From contig NZ_JAUHHC010000003.1 of assembly GCF_030410485.1 (NCBI RefSeq), positions 372,001 through 436,000 on the forward strand: a DNA stretch of 64,000 nt, written 5' to 3'. This DNA is from Roseateles violae (lineage in GTDB: Bacteria; Pseudomonadota; Gammaproteobacteria; Burkholderiales; Burkholderiaceae_C). The notes under the pieces are model-generated. The model had not been told where the DNA came from. It saw only the letters and a program-made list of their open reading frames with translations, and made no database searches. Shown in pieces: positions 10,108 to 19,289 of this stretch (position 1 is its first letter; every line of letters begins with the position of its first letter). The position numbers were made by a program, and so were the translations under genes.

Positions 10108-10127
10108 CTACAATGCAAAGATTGTAG
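10108..10127. promoter_or_regulatory. Perfect dyad CTACAAT-N6-ATTGTAG in the thiD/rubredoxin divergent region
   Basis: A perfect 7-bp inverted repeat with a 6-nt spacer (GCAAAG) sits in the AT-rich centre of the 195-bp divergent intergenic region. Each arm contains TACAAT, a good -10 hexamer, facing the other arm. TTGATA at 10101-10106 overlaps it but is not correctly spaced from a strong -10 box. The dyad could be an operator or a pair of opposed -10 elements; the sequence does not decide between them. Confidence 0.4.
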
Positions 10128-10283
10128 CCACCCCTATTGAGGCACCGGCACGAGGGAATACGCAAGAACACAACAGGCAGATGGGCCTTAGTTCACGCTT
10201 TCGCCACGGCCCTTGTTACTCGATGTGATGGCCCGCCGCCCGCGGCCAGCCCGAGCAGATCCTGACCCCAGCGCCGCACCGAT

Positions 10284-11249
10284 ATGAGCAAAACCGACCC
10301 CATCCCCGCCCAGCCGGATCCGGCCTTGGACGAACAGGACTCGCCACCACCGGCCTGCGTGATGAGCTTCAATGCCAGCGAAGCCAGCGGCGCCGGCGGC
10401 CTGGCCGGCGACGTCGCGACCATCGCCGCCATGGGCGCGCATTGCCTGCCCGTGGTCAGCGCCATCGTGCTGCGCGACACGGCCGAGGTCTTCGAGCAGC
10501 ATGCGCTGGACGCCGACACCATCGTCGAGCAGGCGCGCCACATCCTCGAGGACGTGTCGGTCACGGCCTGGAAGGTCGGCTTCCTGGGCAGCGCGGAGGG
10601 CGTCAGCGCCGTCGCCGAGGTGCTATCCGATTACCCGGACATCCCGCTGGTCGCCTATATGCCCAGCGTCTCCTGGCTCGACGAGGAGCAGCAGCAGAGC
10701 TATCTGGATGCCTTCCGCGAGCTGGTGCTGCCGCAGACCCATGTGCTGGTCGGCAACCACAAGACCCTGACCGACTTCCTCTTGCCCGACTGGGACGCCG
10801 ACCGCCCGGCCTCGCCGCGCGAGTTGGCCGTCGCCGCCGCGCAGGCCGGCGCCCAGCATGTGCTGGTGACCGGCATCAGCCTGCCCAACCAGTTTGTCGA
10901 CAATGTGCTGGCGACCTCGCAGGGCCCGATCACCGGCGAGAAGTTCGAGCGCTTCGACGTCTCCTTCATCGGCGCCGGCGACACCCTGTCGGCGGCGCTG
11001 GCCGCGCTCTTGTCGGTCGGCGCCGAGATCCACTCGGCCGTCGGCGAGGCGCTGTCCTTCCTCGACCAGGCGCTGGACGCGGGTTTCCGCCCTGGCATGG
11101 GCAATGTGCTGCCGGACCGCTTCTTCTGGGCGCTGCCGGCCGGCGAGGAAGGCGAGGCCGAGGACGGCGCCGCCGAGGCCGAGGAGGCCCCGGCCCTCGA
11201 CGAGACCCCCGAGGCCCCGCCCGCGCGCCCGCCGCGGCGCATGCACTGA
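10284..11249 (+). CDS. thiD: Divergent ThiD-type hydroxymethylpyrimidine (phosphate) kinase
   Basis: A ribokinase-fold protein of 321 aa resembling HMP/HMP-P kinase of thiamine synthesis. Supporting features are the substrate-side motif EASGAGGLAGDVATIAAMGAH near residue 31, where typical ThiD has DPSGGAGI, and the catalytic anion-hole motif GAGDTLSAALAALL near residue 231. The usual central segments are poorly conserved, and ThiD is normally about 260-270 aa. The extra length is an N-terminal Pro-rich tail and a C-terminal Glu/Ala/Pro-rich tail of about 45 residues ending in basic residues. No other thi gene is nearby. The fold is confident; the exact substrate is less so. Confidence 0.8.
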   Translation: MSKTDPIPAQPDPALDEQDSPPPACVMSFNASEASGAGGLAGDVATIAAMGAHCLPVVSAIVLRDTAEVFEQHALDADTIVEQARHILEDVSVTAWKVGFLGSAEGVSAVAEVLSDYPDIPLVAYMPSVSWLDEEQQQSYLDAFRELVLPQTHVLVGNHKTLTDFLLPDWDADRPASPRELAVAAAQAGAQHVLVTGISLPNQFVDNVLATSQGPITGEKFERFDVSFIGAGDTLSAALAALLSVGAEIHSAVGEALSFLDQALDAGFRPGMGNVLPDRFFWALPAGEEGEAEDGAAEAEEAPALDETPEAPPARPPRRMH

Positions 11250-11285
11250 GCCCGCCCCTTCGTTCCTTTTTTTCGCAGCAGTCCC

Positions 11286-12572
11286 ATGTCCGACAACCAA
11301 GCCCTGTTCGAACGCGCCCAAGCGGTGATCCCCGGCGGCGTCAACTCGCCGGTGCGCGCCTTCCGCGCCGTCGGCGGCACGCCGCGCTTCATCCAGCGGG
11401 GCGAAGGCGCCTATATCCATGACGCCGAGGGCCGGCGCTATATCGACTACATCGGCTCCTGGGGCCCGATGATCCTCGGCCATGGCCACCCAGCCGTGAT
11501 CGAGGCGGTGACCGCCGCCGCGCGCGAGGGCCTGTCCTTCGGCGCGCCGACCGAGCGCGAGATCGAGCTGGCCGAGGAGATCCTGAAGCTGGTGCCCAGC
11601 ATGGAGCAGGTGCGCCTGGTCAGTTCGGGCACCGAGGCGACGATGAGCGCGATCCGTCTGGCGCGCGGCGCCACCGCACGCAGCAAGTTCATCAAGTTCG
11701 AGGGCTGCTACCACGGCCATACCGATGCGCTGCTGGTCAAGGCCGGCTCGGGCCTGGCCACCTTCGGCCACCCGACCAGCGCCGGCGTGCCGGCCGAGGT
11801 CGCCCAGCACACGATCGTGCTGGAGTACAACAATGTCGCCCAGCTGGAAGAGGCCTTCGCGCTGCACGGCAAGGAACTGGCCTGCGTGATCATCGAGCCG
11901 ATCGCCGGCAATATGAACTTCGTGCGCGCCAGCGTGCCGTTCATGACGCGGCTGCGCGAGCTGTGCACCGCGCACGGCGCCCTGCTGGTGCTGGACGAGG
12001 TGATGACGGGCTTTCGCGTCGGCCTGGCTTCTGCCCAGGGCCTCTACCAGAAGCTGATCCCCGGCTTCAAGCCCGATATCTCGGTCTTCGGCAAGGTGAT
12101 CGGCGGCGGCATGCCGCTGGCCGCCTTCGGCGCCAGTCGCGAGATCATGAAGCACCTGGCGCCGCTGGGCGGCGTCTACCAGGCCGGCACGCTCTCCGGC
12201 AACCCGGTCGCCACCGCCTGCGGCCTGGCGACCTTGCGCGAGATCCAGAAGCCCGGCTTCTTCGAGGCGCTGACGGCCAAGACCCGCCGGCTGGTCGAGG
12301 GCCTGGCCGGCGTGGCCAAGGAAATGGGCGTGCCCTTCTCCGTCGACAGCGAAGGCGGCATGTTCGGCTTCTTCCTGATGGACGCGCTGCCGCAGAACTA
12401 CGCCGCGGTGATGACGACCGACAAGGAGCGCTTCAACCGTTTCTTCCACGGCATGCTGGACGCCGGCGTCTACCTGGCGCCGGCGCTGTACGAGGCCGGC
12501 TTCGTCAGCGCCGCCCACAGCGAGGCCGATATCGCGGCCACGCTGGACGCCGCCCGCGGCGCCTTGCGCTGA
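11286..12572 (+). CDS. hemL: Glutamate-1-semialdehyde 2,1-aminomutase HemL
   Basis: A PLP-dependent enzyme converting glutamate-1-semialdehyde to 5-aminolevulinate in tetrapyrrole synthesis (428 aa, the usual length). Features include [11 protein letters not shown] near the N-terminus, [15 protein letters not shown], the [15 protein letters not shown] phosphate-binding region, the LDEVMTGFR Asp that contacts the pyridine nitrogen, and the Schiff-base lysine in [10 protein letters not shown] near residue 266. It follows thiD by 36 bp. Its partner HemA is encoded about 45 kb away in this window (57259). Confidence 0.97.
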   Translation: MSDNQALFERAQAVIPGGVNSPVRAFRAVGGTPRFIQRGEGAYIHDAEGRRYIDYIGSWGPMILGHGHPAVIEAVTAAAREGLSFGAPTEREIELAEEILKLVPSMEQVRLVSSGTEATMSAIRLARGATARSKFIKFEGCYHGHTDALLVKAGSGLATFGHPTSAGVPAEVAQHTIVLEYNNVAQLEEAFALHGKELACVIIEPIAGNMNFVRASVPFMTRLRELCTAHGALLVLDEVMTGFRVGLASAQGLYQKLIPGFKPDISVFGKVIGGGMPLAAFGASREIMKHLAPLGGVYQAGTLSGNPVATACGLATLREIQKPGFFEALTAKTRRLVEGLAGVAKEMGVPFSVDSEGGMFGFFLMDALPQNYAAVMTTDKERFNRFFHGMLDAGVYLAPALYEAGFVSAAHSEADIAATLDAARGALR

Positions 12573-12576
12573 AACC

Positions 12577-13224
12577 ATGTTCGCCGGGCGCCGCTTCGAG
12601 GCGGTGGTGTTCGACATGGACGGCCTGCTGCTCGATTCCGAGCGGCCGATCCGCGACGCCTGGCTGCGTCTGTCGGCCGAGGCCGGCCGGCCGCTGACAG
12701 AGGCCGACTACCTGCTGACCGTCGGCCGCAACCGCGCCGACTGCCTGGCCCTGCTGAGCGAGCATTTCGGCTCGCGTGCGGACGCCGAGGCGATGTACGA
12801 GGCGGTCGATGCCTCGTTGGCGCCCTTCGCGCTGATGCCCGGCGCGCTCGCCCTGCTGCGGGCGCTGCAGGCGCGCGGCCTGCGCTGCACCGTCGCCTCC
12901 TCGACCCGCCATACCGAGGTGCTGCGGCGGCTGCGCGCGGTCGGCATCCACGATTTCTTCGGCCCCATCCACGGCGGCGACCAGGTCGCGCGCGGCAAAC
13001 CGCATCCGGACCTGTTCGAGCTGGCCGCGGCCAGCCTTGGCATTCATCCTGCTAAGGCCCTGGTGTTCGAGGATTCCAGCTACGGCGCCCAGGGCGCGCT
13101 GACGGCGGGCATGGGCGTGGTGCTGGTGCCGGACCTGAAGCGCCCGGAGGCCGACATCGCCTCGCGCTGCGTCGTGCTCGAGTCGCTCGAGCATGCGCTG
13201 CCCCATCTACCTTCCTGGTTCTGA
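12577..13224 (+). CDS. HAD-superfamily phosphatase (beta-phosphoglucomutase/Gph-like)
   Basis: A 215-residue haloacid dehalogenase-like hydrolase. All four motifs are visible: DMDGLLLDSE (nucleophile and acid/base Asp), the Ser in VASSTR, the Lys in GKPHPDLF, and the acidic pair region FEDSSYG. The helical cap inserted after motif I marks it as subfamily IA. Substrates of this group range from sugar phosphates to phosphoglycolate, and the sequence does not distinguish them. It starts 4 bp after hemL and ends 5 bp before mpl, so the three genes are probably co-transcribed. Confidence 0.9.
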   Translation: MFAGRRFEAVVFDMDGLLLDSERPIRDAWLRLSAEAGRPLTEADYLLTVGRNRADCLALLSEHFGSRADAEAMYEAVDASLAPFALMPGALALLRALQARGLRCTVASSTRHTEVLRRLRAVGIHDFFGPIHGGDQVARGKPHPDLFELAAASLGIHPAKALVFEDSSYGAQGALTAGMGVVLVPDLKRPEADIASRCVVLESLEHALPHLPSWF

Positions 13225-13229
13225 ATTCC

Positions 13230-14591
13230 ATGCACATCCACATCCTCGGCATCTGCGGCACCTTCATGGGCGGCCTGGCGGCCCTGGCCCGCGAGGCCGG
13301 CCACCAGGTCACCGGCTGCGACGACAAGGTCTACCCGCCGATGAGCGACCAGCTGCAGCAGCTGGGCATCGACTTGATCGAGGGCTATGGCGCCGAGCAG
13401 CTGGCGCTGAAGCCCGAGCTCTTCGTCGTCGGCAACGTCGTCTCGCGCGGCAATGCGCTGATGGAGGCCATCCTCGACGCCGGAGCGCCCTATACCAGCG
13501 GGCCGCAATGGCTGTCCGACCATGTGCTGCAGGGCCGCCATGTGCTGGCCGTCGCCGGCACGCATGGCAAGACCGGCACCACTTCGATGCTGGCCTGGAT
13601 CCTCGAGCACGCGGGCCTGCAGCCGGGCTTCCTGGTCGGCGGCGTGCCGCAGAACTTCGGCGTGTCCGCACGCTTGGGCCAGGGCAAGACCTTCGTCATC
13701 GAAGCCGACGAGTACGACACCGCCTTCTTCGACAAGCGCAGCAAGTTCGTCCACTACCGGCCGCGCACGGCGATCCTGAACAACCTCGAGTTCGACCACG
13801 CCGACATCTTTGCCGACCTGGCCGCGATCGAGACCCAGTTCCACCACCTCGTGCGCACGATTCCGGCCAGCGGCCGGGTCGTCGTCAATGCGCGCGAGGA
13901 GGCGCTGCAGCGCGTGCTGGCGCGCGGCTGCTGGAGCGAGCTGCAGCGCTTCGGCGCGCGCAAGGAAGAGCCGGGCGCGCTGCGCGCGCGCGGCGAGCCG
14001 CAGGCCTTCGACGTGCTGCGCGGCAGCCTCAAGGTCGCGCGGGTCGAATGGGGCCTGATCGGCGAGCACAACCAGCTGAACGCGCTGGCCGCGATCGCCG
14101 CGGCCGAGCATGTCGGCGTCTCGCCCGAGCAGGCGGCGGCCGCCCTGGCCGAGTTCAAGAACGTGCGCCGCCGCATGGAGCTGCGCGGCGAGGTGAACGG
14201 CATCAAGGTCTACGACGACTTCGCCCACCACCCGACGGCGATCCGCACGACCGTCGACGGCCTGCGCCGCCGCATCGCCCCGTCCGAGCGCATCCTGGCC
14301 ATCTTCGAGCCGCGCTCGAACACGATGAAGCTGGGCACGATGAAGGCCCAGCTGCCCTGGGCGCTGGAGGAGGCCGACCTCGCCTTCTGCAACCAGCACG
14401 GCCTCTCCTGGGACGCCAAGGAGGCGCTGGCGCCGATGGGCGCCCAGGCCATCGTCGGCGCCGATGTCGACGCACTGGTCGAGTCCATCGTCAAGCAGGC
14501 CCGCCCGGGCGACCAGCTGCTTTGCATGAGCAATGGTGGCTTCGGCGGCATCCACGACAAGCTGCTGCATGCGCTGGCCGCGCGCGGCTGA
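13230..14591 (+). CDS. mpl: UDP-N-acetylmuramate:L-Ala-gamma-D-Glu-meso-Dap ligase Mpl
   Basis: A Mur-ligase family enzyme (453 aa) that reattaches recycled murein tripeptide to UDP-MurNAc. The N-terminal Rossmann motif HILGICGTFMGGLA resembles MurC but is the Mpl variant. The ATP-binding loop is AGTHGKTGTTSM near residue 108. The segments IEADEYDTAFFDKRSKF and DDFAHHPTAI are diagnostic of Mpl/MurC enzymes, and the C-terminal domain ends normally. Murein recycling fits the nearby peptidoglycan genes (mtgA, lytic transglycosylase), although those are in separate units. Confidence 0.95.
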   Translation: MHIHILGICGTFMGGLAALAREAGHQVTGCDDKVYPPMSDQLQQLGIDLIEGYGAEQLALKPELFVVGNVVSRGNALMEAILDAGAPYTSGPQWLSDHVLQGRHVLAVAGTHGKTGTTSMLAWILEHAGLQPGFLVGGVPQNFGVSARLGQGKTFVIEADEYDTAFFDKRSKFVHYRPRTAILNNLEFDHADIFADLAAIETQFHHLVRTIPASGRVVVNAREEALQRVLARGCWSELQRFGARKEEPGALRARGEPQAFDVLRGSLKVARVEWGLIGEHNQLNALAAIAAAEHVGVSPEQAAAALAEFKNVRRRMELRGEVNGIKVYDDFAHHPTAIRTTVDGLRRRIAPSERILAIFEPRSNTMKLGTMKAQLPWALEEADLAFCNQHGLSWDAKEALAPMGAQAIVGADVDALVESIVKQARPGDQLLCMSNGGFGGIHDKLLHALAARG

Positions 14592-14592
14592 C

Positions 14593-14604
14593 CCGGCGCG
14601 CCGG
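14593..14604. repeat. Perfect 12-bp palindrome between mpl and the PEP-CTERM gene
   Basis: CCGGCGCGCCGG lies directly after the mpl stop, in the 26-bp gap between two convergent genes. There is no T-tract on either side, so it is not a standard intrinsic terminator. In such GC-rich DNA it may be fortuitous. Confidence 0.3.
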
Positions 14605-14617
14605 CGCGGCCGCCGTC

Positions 14618-15418
14618 CTAGCGCGAGCGGGCACGTCGGCGCCCGGCGATCGTCAGCGCGCCCATGCCGCCGAGCACCAGCAGCGCACTGGCCGGCTCGG
14701 GCACCGGGCTCGGGTCGAGCCCGATGCCCGGATCGAGGAAACCGGCGCCGCTGACATTGCGGAATTCGCCGAAGTGCAGCGAATCCAGATAGCCGTAGAT
14801 GTCGACCGAAACGACATTGCTGTGCGTCGGGCTGTCCGAGAGTTCGTAGGCGCGCAGACTGCCGAGGCCGCGATTGCCGTCGATGTAGATGAAGTCGGCG
14901 TTCTGCTCGGGCGTGTTGCTCGCCTGGTTCGGCGTCGCCTGCACGACCAGCACATCGGAGACCTCGAAGTCATAGCCGAGGAGCATGGCGTCCGGCGAAC
15001 TCGCCGTCAGATTGAAGCTCAGCCTCACCATCGGATCGGACCAGATGCCGTTCGCATAGGTCAGCCGGCCGAACAGGAATTTGTTGCTCGGGCCGAAGCC
15101 GTTGACGGTCTGGTTTTGCGCCGGCGCAAAGCTGACGAGGTTCTCGGTCCAGGTCTGGCCGTCGACGACCATCTTGTAACTGATGCTGGTCACCGGCGTC
15201 GCGAAGTCCCTGTAGGCCTCGCCGTTGAGCCGGCAGTCGAGGACCGGGCATAGCTGCTGGCCGTTGAGGTAGTTCACCACGCCCTCGTTGGTCCCGTAGG
15301 CAAAGGGGGTGTAGAAGTTGGTGAAGCCGCCGGTCAGCGAGATCGTCGCCGCCGAGGCCGGCAGGGCCGCCAGGCTGGCCCATAAAGAGACCGAGAGAAT
15401 CCGCGCAGCTGCATTCAT
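14618..15418 (-). CDS. PEP-CTERM sorting-domain exported protein
   Basis: A 266-residue exported protein. A Sec signal peptide spans about residues 1-23 (cleavage after ALPASA). At the C-terminus, VPEPASALLVLGGMGAL is followed by an Arg-rich tail, the PEP-CTERM tripartite signal recognised by an exosortase. The mature part (about 210 aa) is rich in beta-strand, Ser/Thr/Asn and Gly and contains two cysteines (CPVLDC) that could form a disulfide. I do not recognise a further domain. A GGAG 8 nt before the ATG supports the start. The exosortase and polysaccharide genes usual for this system are not in the window. Confidence 0.88.
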   Translation of the reverse strand: MNAAARILSVSLWASLAALPASAATISLTGGFTNFYTPFAYGTNEGVVNYLNGQQLCPVLDCRLNGEAYRDFATPVTSISYKMVVDGQTWTENLVSFAPAQNQTVNGFGPSNKFLFGRLTYANGIWSDPMVRLSFNLTASSPDAMLLGYDFEVSDVLVVQATPNQASNTPEQNADFIYIDGNRGLGSLRAYELSDSPTHSNVVSVDIYGYLDSLHFGEFRNVSGAGFLDPGIGLDPSPVPEPASALLVLGGMGALTIAGRRRARSR

Positions 15419-15667
15419 GGCTTTACTCCGTCACCTTGATCGATCGGGGCGTGCGTCGGAAGCGGCCAGCCGGCAGCAGTGCTTCATTCAAGAAGTCATG
15501 AAACGCCTGCGCTGCTCATGGCCTTCCGGACTTGGCAGTAGAACAGAACACCCCCGGCGCGCAAGGGCGGCTCTCCCCAATCGATAGGACGCCGTCGGCG
15601 CCTGAAACGGCCCACCACCCTGCGATGAACATCGACGGAGGCGCAATTTGTCGAGGCCCGCCGAAAG
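15419..15667. other. Intergenic region upstream of the PEP-CTERM gene
   Basis: About 250 bp between two minus-strand genes. I looked for a sigma-54 -24/-12 element (sometimes found before PEP-CTERM genes) and a cyclic-di-GMP riboswitch core and saw neither. No convincing sigma-70 promoter is visible, although the promoter of the downstream gene should lie here. No plausible small gene was found; the short frames present are not supported by ribosome binding sites or recognisable content. Confidence 0.4.
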
Positions 15668-15700
15668 GAAAAAAGGCCGGTGCAGCGGCACCGGCCTTCT
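15668..15700 (-). terminator. Rho-independent terminator of the metalloprotease gene
   Basis: A perfect 11-bp stem (AAGGCCGGTGC paired with GCACCGGCCTT, 15673-15683 and 15688-15698) with a 4-nt loop is followed on the minus strand by TTTTTT. It lies 24 bp beyond the stop of the gene ending at 15724. Confidence 0.9.
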
Positions 15701-15723
15701 CGGGCGGAACGCGGATCACGCGC

Positions 15724-18450
15724 TCAGCTGCGCTGCATGGTCGCGCGCAGCGCCTCGTTCAGGAGGCCCAGGCTTTCGGCCAGGTGCGCGCGGGTCTCGA
15801 CCGACTGGCCGCCCTTGGCAACGGCGGCGCGCAGATCGCCCTGCAGCTGGGTCGCGTGGTAGCGGGCCAGGCTCAGCGCGTCGGGCGGCAGATTGGCCGG
15901 GCTCTTGGTCAGCACGTTCTGCAGGCGGCGCAGATGCTCGCGCTGCAGATTGCGGCGCAGGCGGTCGATCTCGCTGCCGCTCTTCAGCTCGGACCAGATC
16001 GCCGTGTTCAAGGTGCCGTAGACCTCGCTGAGCGAGATCAGGCCCTTGCGCTTGTTCTCCGGCACATAGGCCGGCAGATCGAGCAGGCGGCTGGCCGTGG
16101 CCGGGCTCAGCAAGCGGTCGAGCGCGACCAGCTGCACGCGCGCGACGGCGGCCGGGATGCTCAGCGGCACGCCGCGGTCGTTCTCGTTGTAGTCCACGCC
16201 CAGGCTGGACAGGAACTCCGGCTTGAACTTGAAGCTGTCGACGCTGAACAGGCCGGTGGCGAGGAACTGCAGGGCCTCGCGCTGCTTGGCCGGCTCGACC
16301 GGCGTGAAGCTGGCGCGGCCGGTCGTGCCCGGCAGATCGCGCACTGCGTACATGCCGCCGATGTACTTGCCGACCAGATCGGACCCCGAGCGGTAGAGCT
16401 GGTTGAAGCCGTAGACGATGGAGCGGCGCGCGCGCAGCGGGTCGTCGCCGGCCTGCGGCTTGCGCTCCTGCGCGCGTGCCCACAGCTCCTGCGACAGCTT
16501 CAGCCGGCGCTTGAAATAGGCCAGCGGGTCGTCGCCCAGGTCGAAGCGGTTGGCCATCGGGTCCATGCCGTCATAGGGACCGAAGCCGCCGGCATCGAGG
16601 TCGTCCGCATAGGCCAGGGCCGGCTCGGTGCTGCGCGCGGCGATCCTGGCCAGCTCGGCCTTCTCCTCGCCGGCCGCGATCGGCTTGTAGGCGTACTCGA
16701 TCGCCCAGTAGTCGTAGGCGCCCAGCGTCGCATTGTTGTAGCTCGCCTGCGGCTCGCCCTGGACGGCGATATTGAAGGCGTTGTAGTCCATCACCGAGCC
16801 GGACAGGCCGTGCGCCTCGGTGAAGGCCTTGTCCTGCAGCTGCGCGCGGGTGATGGTCGTCGAGGCCTTGAAGTTGTGCTTGAGGCCCAGCGTGTGGCCG
16901 ACCTCGTGCATCACCACGTCCTTGATGCGGGCGAAGATGAAGGCATCGGCCTCGGGGCTGTCGGGCTCGATCTCGCCGCGCGCCTCCAGCAGGTCCAGCG
17001 CGAAGCCCATCTCGGCGCCGGCCTCGTGCGCATAGTTGCAGAAGGCCTCCTCGCCCTGGCCCAGGGCGGTCGGCGCGCCGCGCGGCGCGGCCTCGGTGAT
17101 GAACTCGCGGCCGCCGCGCACGAACACATCGCTCATGCCGATGTCGGCATCGAGGATCTCGCCGCTGCGCGGATCGCTGCGACTGGGGCCGATCGCGAAG
17201 CCGACGTCGGCGCCGACGAACCAGCGGATCGACGCATGGGCGGCGTCCATATTGTCCCAGTCGGCATCGTCGGGCTGCTGCTTGGCGACGACGGCATTCT
17301 TGAAGCCGATCTTCTCGAAGGCCTTGTTCCACTCGACGATGCCGGCTTCGACGGCCGGGCGGTACTTGGGCGGAATGTTCTTGTCCATCCAGTAGGTGAT
17401 CGGCGTCACCGGTTCGGACAGCGCCGCCTCCGGATCCCTCTTCTCGAGCCGCCAGCGCTTCACATAGTGCACGCGCGGATTGGCCTTGTTGTCGCCGCCC
17501 AGGTCGGTGAAGGAGTCGGCGAAATGGCCCAGGCGCGGGTCGGTGGGGCGCGGCGCCATCGCGGTGTCGGGCAGGGCCAGGAAGCTGTAGACATAGCTGA
17601 CGAAGAGGCTGCGCGGATCGGGCGTGGCCTGCGGCGGCGTCGGCACCGGCACCGGCGGCGCGACCAGCGGCGGCGCCGGGATGCGCGGCGTCGCGAAGTG
17701 GATGCGCGCCGTCAGCGTGCTCAGCTTGGCGTCGGCGCGCGCGGCCTCGAAATAGCTGTTGCTGCGGTCGGGCGCGAAGGGCAGGCGGTAGACGGCCTCC
17801 AGCGCGGTCGAATAGCCGGGAATGTCCGAGAGCAGGAAGCCCGCGTCGACCAGCACCGATTTGCGCTCCGGATGCTCGGCGCTGGCGACGACGGCGGCGC
17901 CCAGCAGGCTGGGCGAGAAGGCCTGGTCGATCGCACGCTTGGAGCCCTGGTCGGCAACGGCGCGGAACTTGGTGTTCAGCGCGATCAGCTGGATCTGGTT
18001 GCCGATGCGGCGGAACTCGACCGTCGCGCCGCCGGCCATCTGGCTGGCGTAGAGGCCCCGCTCGCCGACCGAATTGGCGATATTGACGCTGAACAGCAGG
18101 GGCTTGTTGAAGGCGTCCCTGGGGATCTCCAGCCAGACCTTCTCGTCCTTGCGCCAGATCGGGAACAGGCCGTCGTCGACCTTGGCGCCCTTGATCACCT
18201 CGGCGAAGGGCTTGGGCGCGCTGGGATCGGCCGGCGGACGGGCCGCGACGGCCGTGGCGGCCGCGGCGGCGCCGGGCACGGTGGCGGCGGCGGGGGCCGA
18301 CGCGGCCGGCGCCACGGCGCTGGCGGCCGGCTTGGCGGCGCCGGAGCCGTCACCGGTGCTGGCGCAGGCGCCGAGCAGCGCCGCGGCGGCGGCGATGGCC
18401 GAGAGATTCAGCAGGCCGGTGTGGCCACGATAGCAAACAGGGAGACTCAT
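15724..18450 (-). CDS. Large lipoprotein zinc metalloprotease (DUF5117/DUF4953 type)
   Basis: A 908-residue secreted zincin-like protease. The ATG at 18450 is chosen because GAGG lies about 9 nt upstream and because it gives a compact signal peptide ending in the lipobox LLGAC (Cys29). A Ser/Ala/Pro-rich linker follows. The catalytic motif HEVGHTLGLKHNF is near residue 515, as in the DUF5117-DUF5118-DUF4953 family. Its placement in the outer membrane or periplasm is inferred from the lipobox. Targets of this family are unknown to me. It is monocistronic, with a strong terminator behind it. Confidence 0.9.
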   Translation of the reverse strand: MSLPVCYRGHTGLLNLSAIAAAAALLGACASTGDGSGAAKPAASAVAPAASAPAAATVPGAAAAATAVAARPPADPSAPKPFAEVIKGAKVDDGLFPIWRKDEKVWLEIPRDAFNKPLLFSVNIANSVGERGLYASQMAGGATVEFRRIGNQIQLIALNTKFRAVADQGSKRAIDQAFSPSLLGAAVVASAEHPERKSVLVDAGFLLSDIPGYSTALEAVYRLPFAPDRSNSYFEAARADAKLSTLTARIHFATPRIPAPPLVAPPVPVPTPPQATPDPRSLFVSYVYSFLALPDTAMAPRPTDPRLGHFADSFTDLGGDNKANPRVHYVKRWRLEKRDPEAALSEPVTPITYWMDKNIPPKYRPAVEAGIVEWNKAFEKIGFKNAVVAKQQPDDADWDNMDAAHASIRWFVGADVGFAIGPSRSDPRSGEILDADIGMSDVFVRGGREFITEAAPRGAPTALGQGEEAFCNYAHEAGAEMGFALDLLEARGEIEPDSPEADAFIFARIKDVVMHEVGHTLGLKHNFKASTTITRAQLQDKAFTEAHGLSGSVMDYNAFNIAVQGEPQASYNNATLGAYDYWAIEYAYKPIAAGEEKAELARIAARSTEPALAYADDLDAGGFGPYDGMDPMANRFDLGDDPLAYFKRRLKLSQELWARAQERKPQAGDDPLRARRSIVYGFNQLYRSGSDLVGKYIGGMYAVRDLPGTTGRASFTPVEPAKQREALQFLATGLFSVDSFKFKPEFLSSLGVDYNENDRGVPLSIPAAVARVQLVALDRLLSPATASRLLDLPAYVPENKRKGLISLSEVYGTLNTAIWSELKSGSEIDRLRRNLQREHLRRLQNVLTKSPANLPPDALSLARYHATQLQGDLRAAVAKGGQSVETRAHLAESLGLLNEALRATMQRS

Positions 18451-18624
18451 TCGGGCGGTCCTCGAACAAACAAGGGAACAGGAAAAGGGGAGCCGGCGCT
18501 GCGGCAAAGTCGGCAACTGTCTCGCGCGTGCCGCCGGGCGTCAATGTGGAAAACCGGGGTTGGATCCGTCCAAAACCGATTTCGTCGCAACATTGGTGAA
18601 TTGATCACTTTATGGCGAGGCGCC

Positions 18625-18640
18625 GCGGCTCAAGAGCCGC
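18625..18640. repeat. 16-bp palindrome GCGGCTC-AA-GAGCCGC upstream of the YqiA-like gene
   Basis: A perfect dyad with only two central bases lies in the 224-bp divergent region between the metalloprotease gene and the esterase gene, 35 bp before the latter's ATG. The loop is too short for a good RNA hairpin, so an operator is more plausible than a terminator. No regulator is implied by the sequence itself. Confidence 0.35.
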
Positions 18641-18674
18641 CCCGCGTCGGCAGCGGCCGCTAGACTGGGCAGCG

Positions 18675-19289
18675 ATGTCCGCCGCCCTGCCGTCCCGCCC
18701 TCCCCGCAGCACCCACCTGCTCTATCTGCACGGTTTCCGCTCCTCGCCGCAGTCGGCGAAGGCGCGCCGCATGGCCGACTGGGTGGCGAGCGAGCGGCCC
18801 GATGATCTGGTCTTCGCCTGCCCGCAACTGCCGCCCTCGCCGGCCGCGGCGATCGCGCTGGTCGAGGAGCTGATCCGCGACTGGCCGCGCGAGACCATGG
18901 CTGTAATGGGCAGCTCGCTGGGCGGCTTCTACGCCACCGTGCTGAGCGAGCGGCTGCGGCCGGCCCGCACCGTGCTGCTGAATCCGGCCGTCGACCCGGC
19001 GCGCGATCTGGCCGCCTATATCGGCGAGCAGCATTGCTGGCAAGACCCGGCCCAGCATTTCTACTTCCGCCCCGAGTTCGTCGACGAGCTGCGCGCGCTG
19101 GCGCCCGGTGCGCTGGCCCAGCCGCAGCGCTACTGCGCCGTCATCGCCAAGGGCGACGAGCTGCTGGACTGGCGCGAGATGCTGGCGCGCTACCAGGCCT
19201 GTCGGGTCCTGCTGCTGGAGGGCAGCGACCACGGGCTCAGCGACTTCGACGAGCACCTGCCTTCGCTGATCGACTTCCTGAATCTATGA
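18675..19289 (+). CDS. YqiA/UPF0227-type alpha/beta-hydrolase esterase
   Basis: A 204-residue alpha/beta hydrolase. The oxyanion/N-terminal motif [11 protein letters not shown] near residue 14, the nucleophile elbow GSSLGGFYA near residue 76, an acidic residue in KGDELLDW, and the catalytic His in [13 protein letters not shown] form the expected triad. This matches the YqiA/YcfP esterase group, whose natural substrates are poorly known. The open frame extends upstream to 18612, but the ATG at 18675 gives the family N-terminus. The stop overlaps the ATG of the next gene by four bases. Confidence 0.88.
   Translation: MSAALPSRPPRSTHLLYLHGFRSSPQSAKARRMADWVASERPDDLVFACPQLPPSPAAAIALVEELIRDWPRETMAVMGSSLGGFYATVLSERLRPARTVLLNPAVDPARDLAAYIGEQHCWQDPAQHFYFRPEFVDELRALAPGALAQPQRYCAVIAKGDELLDWREMLARYQACRVLLLEGSDHGLSDFDEHLPSLIDFLNL

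Noticed and set aside
13193-15253. A 686-codon plus-strand frame crossing mpl and the PEP-CTERM gene
   Set aside because: It is out of frame with Mpl, and passes through two genes on opposite strands.
15419-15667. A possible cyclic-di-GMP riboswitch or sigma-54 promoter before the PEP-CTERM gene
   Set aside because: Neither the GEMM core nor a TGGCAC-N5-TTGC element could be found.
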